Below are positions 26,519-41,500 of a stretch of DNA of 64,000 bases, piece after piece. The stretch's first letter is position 1; every line of letters starts with the position of its first letter. Under the pieces are notes generated by a model. It was not told where the DNA came from. It made no database searches and worked only from the letters and a program-made list of their open reading frames with translations. Both the position numbers and the translations under genes were made by a program. This DNA comes from Pampus argenteus (lineage: Eukaryota; Chordata; Actinopteri; Scombriformes; Stromateidae), in contig CM072864.1 in assembly GCA_036937835.1 (NCBI GenBank), forward strand, positions 18,768,001-18,832,000. Direction: 5' to 3'.

Positions 26519-29500
26519 GTAACTAAGCAGGGATTTGTATCCCGTAATGTTTTTGTCTGTCTGACAGACAGACAGGTGTCTGTGTGGGGTTGGGGATACA
26601 GTGCTGGAAGTTGACGTCTCTCATGAGCGTTGTGGTCGTTTTCGAGCGGGCACGGTGGCGGTTAGGACCGAGACGTTAGCTCGGTGTGCGGTCCTGAGGG
26701 ATGCGCGGTCAGTAACCTGTTCAGGGATGGTCCGCTCCGGAGCCGCAGCGGATGGACGTCGCCTAGTATCCCGCCGGCTGCAAGTGCTTTCCGTTATATT
26801 GTGTCCATTTTACACTTAAACACACCAACAAATTACACATTATATTTAACTACAGCTATTATCTGTCTATAAGATTTATTCTACAGCTTAAATACCCGAC
26901 TAGTCTATTTTGGAGATAATATCAAGGCCACAAAACGACCCCCTTCAGTCATCTGCATTCAGTCTATTTTTGGTCCTAGTTGCCTTTCAACAGATTTAAT
27001 ATTAAAAATATTCTCACTTTATGCAGAGTTTGTAATATTAAATACTAAACGGGCACACCATTTATTTATCTCGTATTTAAATATTTTAGTATTTATACGA
27101 ATGATGGTATGTTTCTTTGGTCCCTTTTTTATTTAATTTAATTTTTTAAGATTCCGTGTTATTAAACCACGCAGGTTTGTTTTTCCATTAGTAGGCCTAA
27201 TGCGTGCTTTGGCAACGTTGTTGTTGTAGAGCCTGGTTGGCTACGCATTGCAGATCCTCTTCACTAACCTCTGGTTTGTCGGTGGATTTAAACATGCATG
27301 TGTTGTGATCAGATGCTTAAGTTAACAGAAATCCCCCACTAGGTCTGGGTCTATTAGATGATCATATGCTATATACATACTGAAAGTGGAAGTAGCCTCT
27401 TTATTTACAATGTCACCGATGGACACCATCTCACTGCATGACACCAGCCCTTTTCTTTTGCTGCAGGGCGGTCCACCAAACTCCTTCCAGCAGCTCACTG
27501 CTCAGACATGAACACAGTGTTTGAATGAATTTATGGACTTTTTTTAAAATGACAAACTCAATTCACTGACTGAGCTTCCTGTCTTAGGGTGTGTAAAAGG
27601 CAGGTGCATATGAGTTAGTAGCTTTATCAGCATGCCTGGGCAGTCGCAAACGCTTTAGGCCAGTATGTGGTGTTTTCCTTGTAACGTTAAACCCGTTTTA
27701 TGCACAGTGAACATAATAAAAACCATGAAAGGGATAGAGGTAGTCATAAAATACTGCACCGGGGGCTCATGATCCAGCCATATTTTTTGTTGTTGCCATG
27801 TCAGACAGCTGCGCAGGGAGGCTTTTGTAAAGCAGTAACTTTTATGTCTCATTTTCGTCAATCTAAAGGAAATAGCTTTTAACACTTTGTCCTGGAGAGT
27901 GTGTGAATCTGACTTTTTATGTTTTAGTCTGTTTAAGTGTGTGTTTGTGAACTGCACCTGCTGCCTTTCCTGCTCTTATCAGCAATGTCGGCCTGTGAAA
28001 TCACCATCTTGGGGAGGGCTTATCTTTTAATAACTAAAGGTCACTCACTTATTTCGTACACCACCTTATGTATCACCAGCTTTATGTTTTCATGGGACAA
28101 AGAAAAATATTCCATGGTTGTTGTGTCTGATTACTCTGCAGCAATTTCAGGGGTATTTACAGGAATTGGAAAACAGTGCTGTGGTCATCAGCTGTTTGCC
28201 TACTCAAAGATGCAGCTGATGACATGGCAACAACAATCATTTTTAAAAAATGAGGTATTGAAACGCATCACAATTTTTACCTGCACTGTATGATTCATGA
28301 TGCTGCCAACAAGACAAACTGTAAGTGTGTGTAAAACTGGGGCACACACAGTCAGTCTGTGGCAGGCCGTTTGAAGCCTCAGAGCATTTTAGGCTTTTAA
28401 CTCTGTGTTGGTGTCCACTGCTGTAAATGTTTATTTAATAGATACTTCTGGACATTCTTGTGTTGTCCATTGTGGTGTTTATCCCTTGTTTTTAAGGTAT
28501 TACCCCGGTAATGTATTTCTTTTTCTCTTACCACAAGCAGCTGCTGCCACACGTTCCCATGTTCTGGAGTCAAACATTACGTCCTCTGCGATGCATGAGC
28601 TTCCTCTGTGCACACACACAGCCAGACAAAAGAAATGCCGGCTGCTGGAAAGTTTCTTGGCTCATTCGTCATTGAATTAACTAATTCTAGTTGAACAAAT
28701 TGGATGGCCTGCTTTGTGTGCTGCTGAGTTAACATATGCGCTCCTCACATGGCCAGGATGAGGTACATATTATGTGTTAAATGTTCTGTCCCAGCCTTGC
28801 GTTCATTGCCATTGATCCACTGAAAATTGCACGTCGGTTCTGGTTGTATCAGATCAATGTTTTTGAAATTTTAATTTATTAATTTATTGGTCATTGATCT
28901 GCCACGCCTCTAAGGTTCCTCTTTGATCACAGCATCATAACAATAAACATAATACGAGACAATTTCTTTATTTGTATAAATTGCTATATAATGTCCTGAA
29001 ATATAGAAATAATTATGACATTATTAAAATAGCCATCAATTAATGTTTATGTCAGCCAGTCGATTTCAGCCATATTTCAAATGCTTTTTCCTGTTTAACT
29101 AATATTGGTTGAAACCATGAAACTGTCTTTATACAACTCTCATCCCAAATATGCCTTTTCATAAGAAAATCTCAGAAACCAAAACATAACATGACTGCCA
29201 TCAGTGACCTGGTTGACATAAATACGCTCACATTTTCTATTTGCGTTAGAACATTTGGCTTTTAAGCTATGAACAATCTGTGTGACGTGTGTCATCTTGC
29301 GGCGTTATGGCAAACAGAAACTATTTGCAGGCGCACTGCTGACAATGACTGCATTGTTCGACTCTCCCATGCAGCTCGAGTAACACTGTTGTGTGTCGTC
29401 TTTCCGTGTCAGTATACACACTTGTTTTTCCTCAACAATGTCATTAAATATCAACTGGGTGATGTCTAATGACCAAAAACATGATGCCATGAGGAAAGAA

Positions 29501-32500
29501 AGGACTCATAACTGTTAAAGTTCTTGTGTTCATGGCTTTATCAGTCACCGGATAGAGGTGCCACAGAAATAATACCACATTTTTTAATTAATTTAACATT
29601 TTAATTCTGCAAGGCTGATGGCAGCCATCATATATCTAAAATCAGCCCAGGAATATTAGGGCTTTGATTAAGGATGAGTTTTGCATCATTTTGAATAAGT
29701 CAAATTTATGACCACTAAATTATGACCATATATCATTGCACTGTAATACCACCTACCAGTAGTCATCAAAACTGTTGCACAACACATTCAACAGTTACAA
29801 CAGTCGATGACAAATAATTCACACCTACAAGATATCCAATTACAGGAAAACGGTATGTAGGTGGTGAATCTGTTTAGGTGGAAATGGGTGATGTCTATAC
29901 ACAGATTAGTCTTGAAACATGGAATTCAAGAACAAAAAAACTTTTCTTTGCACCTCATGATTCAGGAGTTGTGGACAGCGTAATAAAAGGGCCCTGCAAT
30001 GCTATTAAAATGGGAATTGCCTCTGTGGAGTATCATATCAGACATTATCTAATGTGTTGGCCTGTATAACAGTTTACTTGCCCTTCAATGAGGTTCTGTT
30101 CATACAAGTTAAGTTTTGAATTTTTTTCAGACATTTTGCAGAGGGACAAAGGGCTTTTAGGCCCAGACTTCAGGGTCGGGATCTTGACTAAGCATGTCAC
30201 AATGCGGTCACTGTTCGAAGGGTCGCGCCTCAAGCCCCTGAAGAATGTGTATATGAGATAATCCCCAGAAAGTGCTAAGTTGTTGAAGCATTTCAATTTG
30301 GTTTTTTGCCACTTAGTGTTGGAAAGATAGGCCATGAGAATACTGGACCCAATTTCGGCCTGTGGTGACTTCCCTCTCATTGTTGCCTTCACGGGTTGAA
30401 TGGAGTCGGTGAACTGTCAAGAATGGGTCGTTCAGTTGTGAATATTAAGTTGTGCCAGATGACTGGGAAGCTGTGTTGGTCACCAACGTTCACATGAGCC
30501 CTTGGTCGTACATGTCTCCTGTATGTTGTGACTGTAAATGCAGAGCATAAAGTAGCCTAATATTCAGACAGGAAAACACCAATATGAAGAGGTATCAGGA
30601 CAAGGATTTTGACAAATTTATGCTCATATTGTACAATTGTTAGAACCTGGTCAAATACATTTGGTCAGTTACCCAATTTTACACAAGCAGCATTAAATCA
30701 TGTGAAGATAATATTGCAGTAAATGATTAAAATCTGTAAAAAAAAAAGTCAGTGAGATTTGAAAAAATATCCCCTATTATTCTATATTATGTCAACATTG
30801 AAATCTTATGAAGCTGATACCTCCTCTCTTGAGCCCAATGCTTCTTGGAAAAAATGGCACTGCAGAGCTATTCACATGTGGGCGTGTCCACATTAACATT
30901 CAGGCTTCATGGGAAACAGGTAACCAGAGAGCGCGTTACCTGCCGTCTCAGAGGTGCAGATCAGCTACATCCGAGCACCGATGCAGAGCTCGAGACGTCT
31001 CACTCTCACTTCTTCACTCTCACTGGCCCTTTTGTGCTGCTCACACAGAGAGGTGATTGAGTTGCATTCAAGGCTCCACGGCCTCCCAACCCCCTCTTCA
31101 GAGGAGCACGACGGTCACAGAGGGTGTGTTCGTTCTGTTGGGTGGTTGTGATTGCTTCGAGGACAAACAAATGCTGTTGCCTGGCAGAGCAACTGAGAGG
31201 TTCTCCTGTGTGAGCGGGATGTTTGGGAAGGAAGCGGAGGCCCCTGAGATCAGCGGTTCCAGGGTTTTCAAGGAGTCCCAGAACAGTCCCCAGTCTGTGA
31301 TGGAGGTGGCTTGCGTCAACAAGCTCAGGAGCTTGTAAGGAAAGACAAACAGAGAAGTGTGACCGCTGTTTCAGACCGTGAGCAGATTGGCCATTGATTA
31401 TTCCTGGTCCGTGGAAACACAAGAGCCACTCACCAGCATAATTGAAGTCATTCCTTGGGTCACATTTGCATGCATCACATACCATCACCTATTTGGCTGC
31501 AGTCTCTGCTGACATCTGTAAATGATGCCTTCTAAAATGAAGGAGACCTGTGGTGGTTGTTCAACGTACACCTGTCTTTCAGGAAAACACGACTCCTGGC
31601 AAGCACAGAGGTTTTGAATAGTTAATTATCGGTCCATAGCTAGTTCAATTGTTTAACCAGTTATTGTTCACATACTCATGGTGCATTTCTTATATTTTCC
31701 TGCTTTCATAGTTTACGGTATTCAACTGTTCAAACCTGTAATTTTTGGCTATCTCCCTGGCAACACCTCAAGGTCTGCCTCTCACCAGACACTCACTCCT
31801 CTTTTCTTCAGTGTACTGCTGCAGCTAATCGACAAATGTGAATAACAACCTGGCAACAAAGGCTTTATTTAGTCTCAAACAATAATAACAGCCTGTGAGC
31901 ATTTTTTGTAGACCAGGTTGCCATTTAATGTTGTCTGCGATCAGCAAATTGAGTGAAGTGTTGCTCAGTAGCAGACCAGTCTTATAATGGGTCTAGAAGA
32001 GCTTCACATTTGCATGTAATCAAAGAAAATGAAGTCTTGCAGGCTGTCGGCCATCAAATGTAAAATATGAGCTAAATCGATTGCAGCAGTGCTCCAAAAC
32101 GTGTCACTGGCCTGACACTTGGCTGCACCATCATTATTACACAACATGTCCTCTGAGGTTCCCAGCCATTATCAGGGTTCATTTGATGATTACAGGCTGA
32201 TCATCTGCTGCACTGATGCCGCTACAGTCTCGGCAGCTGTGGTGCATTTCTCTGGATCTCCCACGGTGGCCAGTAGCCTGTGAACAGTCATCATATTTGG
32301 TTGAGTCTATGGCAGTAGTGAGGGTTATACAGTAGCTGGACACATGCAAAGCCTTTGGCAAGCATTTGGGGGGCAGGATGACACCCCCCCCCACCCCCAC
32401 CCCCAATGAAGTAGAGACATCACAGCAGTGGTAAAAAGAGAGATGCATACAGGCTTTCTGTTGAGTCTCAGGATTACCAGGACCTATTGTGGTCCTGAAA

Positions 32501-35500
32501 TTCTTGTAGGAAGTATTTCATCATGGTTAATAGGTTAAACCGTATAGGTTAGGCTTCAAAAAAGAGCTAGGCAACCATAAAGGGGCTTCCTCTTTGTATA
32601 CATGTGAATGTTACCCACTTCTTTGGGATCATAAAATAAATCACATTGTTGAGTATGTGCCTCCACAAAAGCCTAAAACAAGAAGTTTTATAGTTGTTGT
32701 GTTATTGATGGATTATTTGTTCCATTTTAGAGGAAATCACACAGAAACAAAACAGTGTTTCTATACAAAGAAAGATCAAGCCTTTAGTAAATGAAACCAT
32801 GTGTTGTCTTGCGGGTAAATCAGCCAAGTAGGGCTCCAACTAACTAACTTATTAACTGTTGAATATTATCTTGATTAGTCGTTTGGTCTATAAAATGTCA
32901 GAAAATGGTTCAAAAAAGTTCACAACCCAAAAATGTTCAGCTTACTGTCATGGAAGACTGAATAAACCCGAAGATATTCAAATTTAATGTTAGTGGGTTT
33001 TTTCTTCTTAAAATGACTGAAAAGATTGATATATAATAGCAATTAATCTTCTGTCAATTGACTGATTAGTTTTAACATATAGCATTAATGGTCTCTTAAA
33101 ATATCTACTCTAGTTTGAAAGAATGCAGCGTGCAGGTGGCAGAGTTAGAGCTGATCAGTAAATGGCCTGGCACGGCACGGCACAGATTGACACACAATCA
33201 CACCAAGTACCTTATCCTCGCCCCCCAAAAAAACTTGGCAGCGTTTTGCTTTTGGAAGACTTCATTGCTTTGTTTTATCTCTCTCAAGTCTCTTGACCTT
33301 GTCAGTGAATGAAATAGAAGCATCTCATTATAGGATTAAATGTTGTTGGCTTTATTTGCTGTGTAACAGGATTGTGTACCAAGTACTGTGTTGCTTAGTT
33401 GTAAGTGGGTCCAGTAACACCATCTGTGCTTATGCCTTCTGACACATCATTTCTCTAAGGCTTCTTAAAGGATTTTTCTGCCTCTGTCTGCCAGATTTGG
33501 GCTTAATTTGTTTGGTGCTGATATACAGTTTTAAGTAGTTAATTTGCTGTTAGAATCTTTACATAGATGCTGACAGACATAGACAGAGGATGACATGGCA
33601 TGGTTAATATCTATTATTTATCAAGAGGCCAGTATCAGCCCATTATATGTGTGTATATATATATATATCCTAACGCTCCATCTAATATTTATATCGAGGC
33701 CAATGATTTGTGCTAGAAATAGCATGGTGGGTCACTGAAGTCTCCATAACCCTATAATGCAGGAAAAGGCAATATTTATTGTTTGTATCTTGAGTTCCTT
33801 TTTGTCATTTTACACAGGATTAATCATAATGTGACACATGTGTAACAGACCTATTTTACTAGATTCTTATCAAAACATCAGTCAGTTAATGTTACTCTAA
33901 AGTCTCGCTTGCAGTATGTCAGAGGTTTAATGTGAAGGACTGCAGGTTGTAATTGGGCCAGTAATGAGTGTGCATTGCATTAGATGAATTGGTTTCCTAA
34001 TTAGGTAAATTAAGAAAATGGTCCTTCCATGCTGAACATCGTCAGCGCTACATCAGCAGGCTCCTCTCAGACAGCACCAAACATGTCAAAGCCCCTCTCC
34101 TAATCTCATTCCATCCTAAATCCTAAAGCTTCTCCTCCCAAAGAAACTCTTACAATACAGAGACTCACTCCCACTCCTTATCTTTTAAGTAATATACATC
34201 TATTATAGATGATAAATCACCCGATTTCCAGGAATAATTGTGTCTGTATTTGTGAAAATCGTGTTTTTGTTGCTCTGTGTCAAATCTGCAAAGCAAGTCT
34301 CAGCACAACAAATGTTCTTTCCATTGACTGCAGGGGGATGATGAAATTATCATGTTAAAAGGACCTTGTTGGCAATTTCACACAGTCCATGTGACATTTT
34401 CACGCTTTGAATAAAATCGTGTACACAGGTGTTGGTGAGTCAAAGAGGTTTTGATTTTAATGGCATTGCACAGGAGAGGTGCACTTTGCGTTCGGATTAG
34501 TGCAAGACCTCCCAGGCACGACTCTTTTGTCTTTGTATACCTACACTCACCTGTGTGATGTTTTCCTGCTTCAGTGTGCCATCTGTGAACATATGTTTAT
34601 GTTTATTATCCCCTGTTTCAGTTGGTTTGTGCTGCTCATTTCACACACTTGTTGGGAATTAATCTCATCTATCAGGCTTAACTTTACTGCAAAAGGTTGA
34701 CTGACATCCAAAATACCACATTTAGTTTTTAGTGCTTTTAGTTGAAGGGGAAGTAAGATTTAATTGGAACAAACAACAAGGACACGTGACACGACTTGCA
34801 CATGTTTGCAATATGTTTTGCAGAGGTTTTGAGATGCTCTTTGATATTGTACCAGTCAGTGCTAGTCCTGGTTCAGTGAAGCTCAGTGCTGAAGGCCATT
34901 AAAGACTTACAGACAAATGTGACCTGGTTAACAGTAACTGTGACTCTGTGGAAGCTAAAGCAGATTATTGTAGTAGTCTGGCCTGGCAATCTGTCTAAAG
35001 ACATCCACTTCACTAAAGATCACGAGACGCTCTGCAAAGACGATTTATTGGGTTATTAGGATGCCAAATTACTGGCAAACACGGCAACTCGTTCTCACCA
35101 AGCACTGCTTACATAGGACAAGATTCAACCAGAGATGTAAAGTGATATGAATCTTTCTTCCGTTTGTGTCATTGGTTCAGTGGTAAAGTCTTTATTTTGG
35201 CAAAGCCCCCTTTTATAATAGATGTTTTTGTGTGGACATTGTAGTCATTTATTTTCATCCCTATTATTTTTACACGCATAAGTTGATATATTCTGTGTGG
35301 TGGTGGTGTGGTTTATGGTGCTGCCTATGAACTGTAATATCCCCAGTTTAAGTCTGGCTGTGGACATTTTGTTGCATGTTATTCCCCATTTCTCTCATTT
35401 TCTGTCATAATAGAACATTTATACTTTATACATTTATACTCAAACTTCCCTTCAGGAAAAAAATGGCTCAGTGGATAATCCTGATTCACTGTGGTCCCCA

Positions 35501-38500
35501 CATTACATCAATGTTGTGCAAGTAGCTTGTAATTAATTTGCATTGATCCTATATTCATTGCGAATTACACAAAATTATGTAATGACACAAAACGCAAGTA
35601 ATTTGCTCAGCTCAAATTGGATTTGGCAGACTGTCATTTAGTGTCGTCTGAAAACATCCCCATCATGAATTAATGTTTTTGTAGGCTTTCTTTTTTTCAG
35701 GTTAGTGTGTGGAGCTCATATTATAATTGTAGCACAGACTGTGTTATTGAACACCAGGCCTCTGCTTATTAGTGAGATGATGAATGTGTGATGTCGAGGC
35801 TTTCTGCAGCATGAAACGGCTGCGGATTTAATTTCACTGCAAAACATATTTCAATTAGGTTTTAACTGTAAAGGCTCACAGGAAAAAAATGTCATTAATT
35901 CTGGATCTAAAGTCTAAATCATGTAAAACGCAAAAGGAGCATTTTGAGTCAGCTGGTGAGAAATGACCAAAAAATGTTTTCGTAACAACTGGTGGGTATA
36001 TTACTCTGTGTCAGTCAGTCATTAAATATAGGTTACATATACTGGAAGTATTAGGAGCACATGTGCTTTAGGAGATAAATGAATGGCACCAATATTTTAC
36101 AACAGAGACACAGTAATTAATATGCTGTCAGTGTCTATTGAAATAATGTTACTGTTGAGACTCACAATGTGTTATTGTGCACCATTAATTGGATAACTGT
36201 GGGCTAGAGGATGGGCTTCACTGTAATATTGAGCATCTCCAGTCACAACCCCTCGTACCAGTTTTTAGATTTGTCATGATCTTGTCATGTTTTGATACAC
36301 ATTTGAACAAATACTGCACCTCCTGCTATTAGAAAATTGCAGTAGGCGATATTGCGATTTCAATTCATTGTTCAGCCCTAATAACCGGTCCGCTCAACGT
36401 CATTTTGAGCTGAATGAGCGCTGCAGTCACAACTGTGATTAACAGTCAAAAATGGCAGAAAGACAGTACGCTCCTCACTGAAGGTAGATTTTCTTCAGAG
36501 GAACCACCATGAGTGTTTTTGCCAGACCGAGCAAGTACCTGTTGGTCATGTAACACTGTAGGTGTGTGTGCTGCGTGGTGCATAAAAATCAGTGATTCTT
36601 TTTCTGATTCTTCATTTTATTGCATTGTTGTGCATTTTCTGTACTTTACTCCATAACCTGCTGGTTTTGGCCCAGGTATGACCGCACCACTCATAACCCA
36701 GACACCCTGCCAGTAAACGTACATATTTTCTGTACGTTTTACACATTGTCAGCTGAGCGGCAAATCGCTGGACATCGAGCACTGCCCGTCACTTTTTCAT
36801 GTGACATGTGCGATTTGCTTTTACTACTCTGGATTAAAAGATACTTGCATAAAAGTTAATATTACAGATTTTTCAAAATACCCCAAACCTACAAGAACAG
36901 AAATACTTTGTTAGAGAAACACAAGTACATGTATGAGTAAAGTTACTTCAACCTGTGATGATAAATCAAGTACACTTTTAGTAGTAGTTTGTTTATCATT
37001 ACTGACCATCTTACTTCTCAATCGCAACTAAAACAGTATGTGTGCATTCACTCGGATACAAACACAAAGTATTAAACTCCTGGAGGACACAGCTACAGCT
37101 GCCCTTCCTGAGATAAAAGTGCATCTTGTGTACGCCTACTAAAATAACACAAATAAGTTGGAAATATGTTCATGTACTTTTAGTTGAGCAATAACAAAGT
37201 GGCTCTTTTTATTTCAGAAGCTCAACAGGACACTCTGACTCCACAGTGGAATAACTAGGAGGACAAAATGCTGCTCACGTATTGATACTTATTTGCTAAA
37301 AGTCATTGATCAGTTCTTCAAATTATCTTAGAAAAGCCCCCATTTACAGTTTTATATCCCCAAACCTGAAGTTTTTCATGTGTACTTAGACAACAGCATA
37401 TTTATCAAGAAATATTCTTCCACAAATCAAAATTAAAACTTGCATAACGCCACTGCCATATGATTCTTTATAGGTTATTCAATAAATTATAGATAACCCA
37501 AGATAAATTATGTAACCAGAACACTTTCCTACATTACGTTTGGGCCACATGCTCTTTGTGCTGTGGTCGATGATTTCCGTCTGTAGGTTGTTTAAGGCTA
37601 AAACAGCAGCTCACTGTTAGCCTGGATCAGCGTGAATGTGTGACAGTTGTACATTATTGACCGTTTGATTAAGGACAACAGGGTTAAGGTAAGGGCAGAA
37701 AAGCAGCAGCAAGACTGACCAGATTTCAACAAACTCTGGATTTATTATATTCTTTTGTAGTTTTTTTTTTAAAAGAGAGAATAATCCATTTCTTTTCTTT
37801 GAGAAAACAATGATTTAAAATTTTAAAGGCACAATCTGTGTGATCAAAAAAAGCAAAAAAGAGTGAAGCTGCTTGTAAATGAGTCTTGCACAATGTATTA
37901 TTGTAACGGTAGTGGTTTTAAGTCCCGAATAAACTGACCTAAAACTGTTATTACAAAATAAATAACAAATAAAAGTTTTTTGTGTTACTTTCTTGTCTTG
38001 AATAAACTTGCCTGGTTCTGTTACGTCTCCCAGCCAATCAGCCTCCTGCAGTGGGCTGTCAGCCAGCGTCAGCATCACCTTTCCAGATCAGTAGCACAGG
38101 CATGCCATCCTCTGCTCTGCTCTCACTCTGGAGCGAACACATATTGGCTGTAAGAGAGCTGCATCTCTCCTGCGTCAGTGCTGTTTTCTAAGACAGCCTA
38201 AATATGTCACTCACTGCAGGTTTTTTTATTTATTTTTTTTTTTGCAACAAGTTCTGTATGCTTAACAGGCCGACGAACACACACGCAGCTATAAACGACC
38301 CAACTACTGCTGCACACACCGGTCTGAAAGTCATCACCAGAGCCGTTATCACCCGCTGTCAGCACTCATTAACTGATACGCACGGTGGAACATTATGGTC
38401 ATATTGGAGGAATTTTGTCTTCAGTTCAGATAAATTGAGCAATACATCATCAGTACATTGTGGATTTATGGAGAATGATGTGCAGCAGATTTTTATCCCA

Positions 38501-41500
38501 CCAAATTGATGATTTAGCTACTTCTGAAACCACAGCACGTTCCATTAGATATTAAATGCTTTTAAGACATTTAGAACCCGAAACTTCACTAAAAATGATC
38601 TTAAGCTGTATTTGATGAAAACATAAAAGGCGAACTAGTTGAAAACACTGATTGAAGATTGTTATTAAAAGCACAGAAAAAAAAGGTATGATTTGCTAAT
38701 TTGTGCCAGTGAAAGAAAAACAAGTTGCCCATTAAGACATTTCGAAATTATTTGTACAGACATTTAAATAGACATTTGACATTTTCTCTTTCTGTTTCTC
38801 ACAGTCAATAAGCATAAACCATGGATCGAGACGACGTACCACGGGATTGTAACAGAAAACGATGACAAAGTACTTCTGGACCCCCCTCTAATCGCTCTGG
38901 ACAAGGATGCTCCTCTTCGCTACGCAGGTGAGAGAGGAAACGCACTAATTACTCTGTGCCCTTAAAGCTTTGAGGTTGTGTTGCACATGATGGATACAGA
39001 TAAATTGTTCATGTATGAATGAGTTTTATAGGACACTGATGGTGGGCTGAACTGATCATTCTTTTAAATGAAACTTAAGCGTTATTTGAAATGATGTTAT
39101 GTTTAATATATGAAGGTCCATCTTTCAATTCTTTTATTTTATATGTGCACTCATACAGAAGAAGAGCAGTTTACCTTTTTTTACCTTGAAAATGTATTTA
39201 TTGCACTTCTGTTAGCAGACGCGGCACATTAGATTTTTATGACACGCCTGTCATACTGTAATACAGCTGGCTACCATATCCTCCACATTGGCCCTTTTGA
39301 TACTCAGTTCAAAACACTCTTTCATGTTTTTTCCACACCAAGTAGAGAGGCACAATTAGTGTGCTTTATGTTCTGTGGCAGCATTAGCTCTGGGTTTTTT
39401 TAATCACATCAGGATCGACTTTGGCCAGGATTCAAAGCACCACAGCAGTGGAAATGATCTCCCACCATTTCACATCACATGAGCTGTGTGCTCTTTTGTC
39501 TGCTACTCCTCTCACCCTCTGTGCTTTCACTCGACTTGACGTGGCCATTTTTATCTCGGATTACTTCTCCTGATTAAGCAAGTGAGTCATTTCCATCCAC
39601 ATGCCTGTCAGAGGTGATGCCAAATGTGATATTCTTCACAAACTTACGTGAAATGTGCTGCAAGAGGCCTGGTATCTCTGTAGGGCAGGGAATCAAATAA
39701 TATTCCCATTTTTTCCATGATGTTTGTCTCCTTTTGCAGTAAATTGGCGTTGAATACAGTGTGGTGCTCCCTCTTCTTTCAGTTGGGGCTCCCTTTTTGA
39801 TGAGCAGGGCATTGCGAATAGACTGTGTGTCCCTGTGAACTAGCTCTCTGTAGACAGAGCCAGTAAAATGGCTTCACGTGGCAGCAGGGGTGACCAGCTC
39901 TGTCATGCCAGGTCCATCTGTGCCAACTAACAAGGTTCACTGTAAAATTGACCCACAGGCCATATATGCCCAATCACAGGCTATCAAGTGTGAACACAAC
40001 ACACTGTATGGGATTGAGTGTTTTTAAGAGTGGTGTATTGTGGGACTGTCTCTAAGTGCATATCTGTGTGGTGAGTTCAGTCAGGTCAATTGGATGTCAA
40101 ATAGTTAAAAAAAAACTAAGCTCTTACAAAGTTGAAAATGAGCTCAGTGTTCACAAGTACAGAACACAAAGCAGGGAGCATTTATGCGCCAGATCTGTGT
40201 TATTTGATTCGTGTAGGAACATTAGACGAGGGAACAGAAGAAACAGCTGCTGATGAATATACATCATACTGACCTGTTAGCCTATTGTATCAGGTTATAA
40301 TTCACTGCATCTATTTAGTACCAGCAAGAAAATGAACACTGCGGGTCAAGATTGTAGAATCAATGATGGTCGACCCAACCTGAGCTGGGAGGCCTGTGTG
40401 ACCCGTGAGGAATCCCTAAAGCTCTGATGTGAGCGCACGACTTCCATTGCATGACGGGTCGTTAACAGCAGCGCCTAATGTGAAATCCATTTGTAATTAT
40501 TCAGTAGGTGAAAACAAAATGGTTCAGGTCCAAGCCACTGGAGGCCCTGACACAGCTTTAAAACAACCACGCCACGCAGAAAATAACTTCAGAAACATTT
40601 TATTAATTTCTACTCTAAGATTTCTTCTTACTGAACTCTTTTCTTTATATATATTTTACATTTTTAAAATGAATTAATTAACCTATCAACTAGTTTTCCG
40701 GAAAATATTTGTGCATTTTTACATTAAACGTGAGATTTCTGTTCACATTTTCACTTGTTTCTTCTAAAAGGATTTGCAGAGCCATTAATAAAACTGCAAA
40801 GACTTTAAAACAACAGGATTTTCATAAATGTTTTAATCCATCCTTTTTTTTAACTGGCAGAGGACTTTTTACTTTTTCTGAAGCATAAAGCGAGCGTATG
40901 TTTCCTTCCTGTCCTCTCTGTGTTTTCTCTGAGCTTCTAACTATTCTTTAACTGACATGGGTTTATCTTTTCTCCCTTCCTTGTAGAGAGTTTTGAGGTG
41001 ACCCTCACTGAAGAAGGTGATCTTGGGCTCTTTCTTCTGCCTTGTGCTTAGTTGTTACTATTAACCCACTAACGCAAAAAAAACTGCATCCACACTTCTA
41101 CACAGTAATCTCCCCATTTGTTTTTCTTGACTTTTATTTTCTCACCCTAAAGTTTTTTTGGAGTTCCAACAGCTGGATGAAAAGTATGACGTGGGGCTGA
41201 CTGTTTTTAGAAATATCTGTGCATGAGACATCCATTGCAGTTTGCAGACCCTAACAGTTTTTCAGCTATCACCAGGAAACAGAAAGCTGCTTCAAAAAAC
41301 AGGAGTTCTCAGTCATTTTGCTGCCATTTTGTCCAATCCTTTCAATTTAAGGATGTGGAAGGAAAGCAAATTTTAAGATCTTTTAATAATAATAAAGTAA
41401 AATCCAAAAGTCCACATAAGATGATTTCACAACCTAACTTGGCACTTGGAGCAGAAATTGACACTAGAATTGGTATTTTAAATAGCATGAAGATTCAGAT

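Larger units (their letters stand above)
26519..38804 (+). other. clstn1: clstn1 intron 1 (12.3 kb)
   Basis: A phase-1 GT-AG intron ending at a ttctcacag acceptor. It contains a C/G-run block (32368-32404), a hAT-like remnant (32829-33078), a tRNA-type SINE (about 35297-35410) and a short 'gttcagccctaa' MITE end (about 36320-36381). A relatively GC- and CpG-rich patch at about 30900-31480 has open frames on both strands but no recognised protein. The rest is featureless to me. Confidence 0.85.

Noticed and set aside
30045..30392. 115-codon minus-strand ORF in clstn1 intron 1
   Set aside because: No recognisable domain, no exon-like splice context, ordinary composition; most likely chance.
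35171..35186. tRNA A-box-like TGGTTCAGTGGTAAAG
   Set aside because: No matching B box at the expected distance and no acceptor stem; at most a SINE relic.
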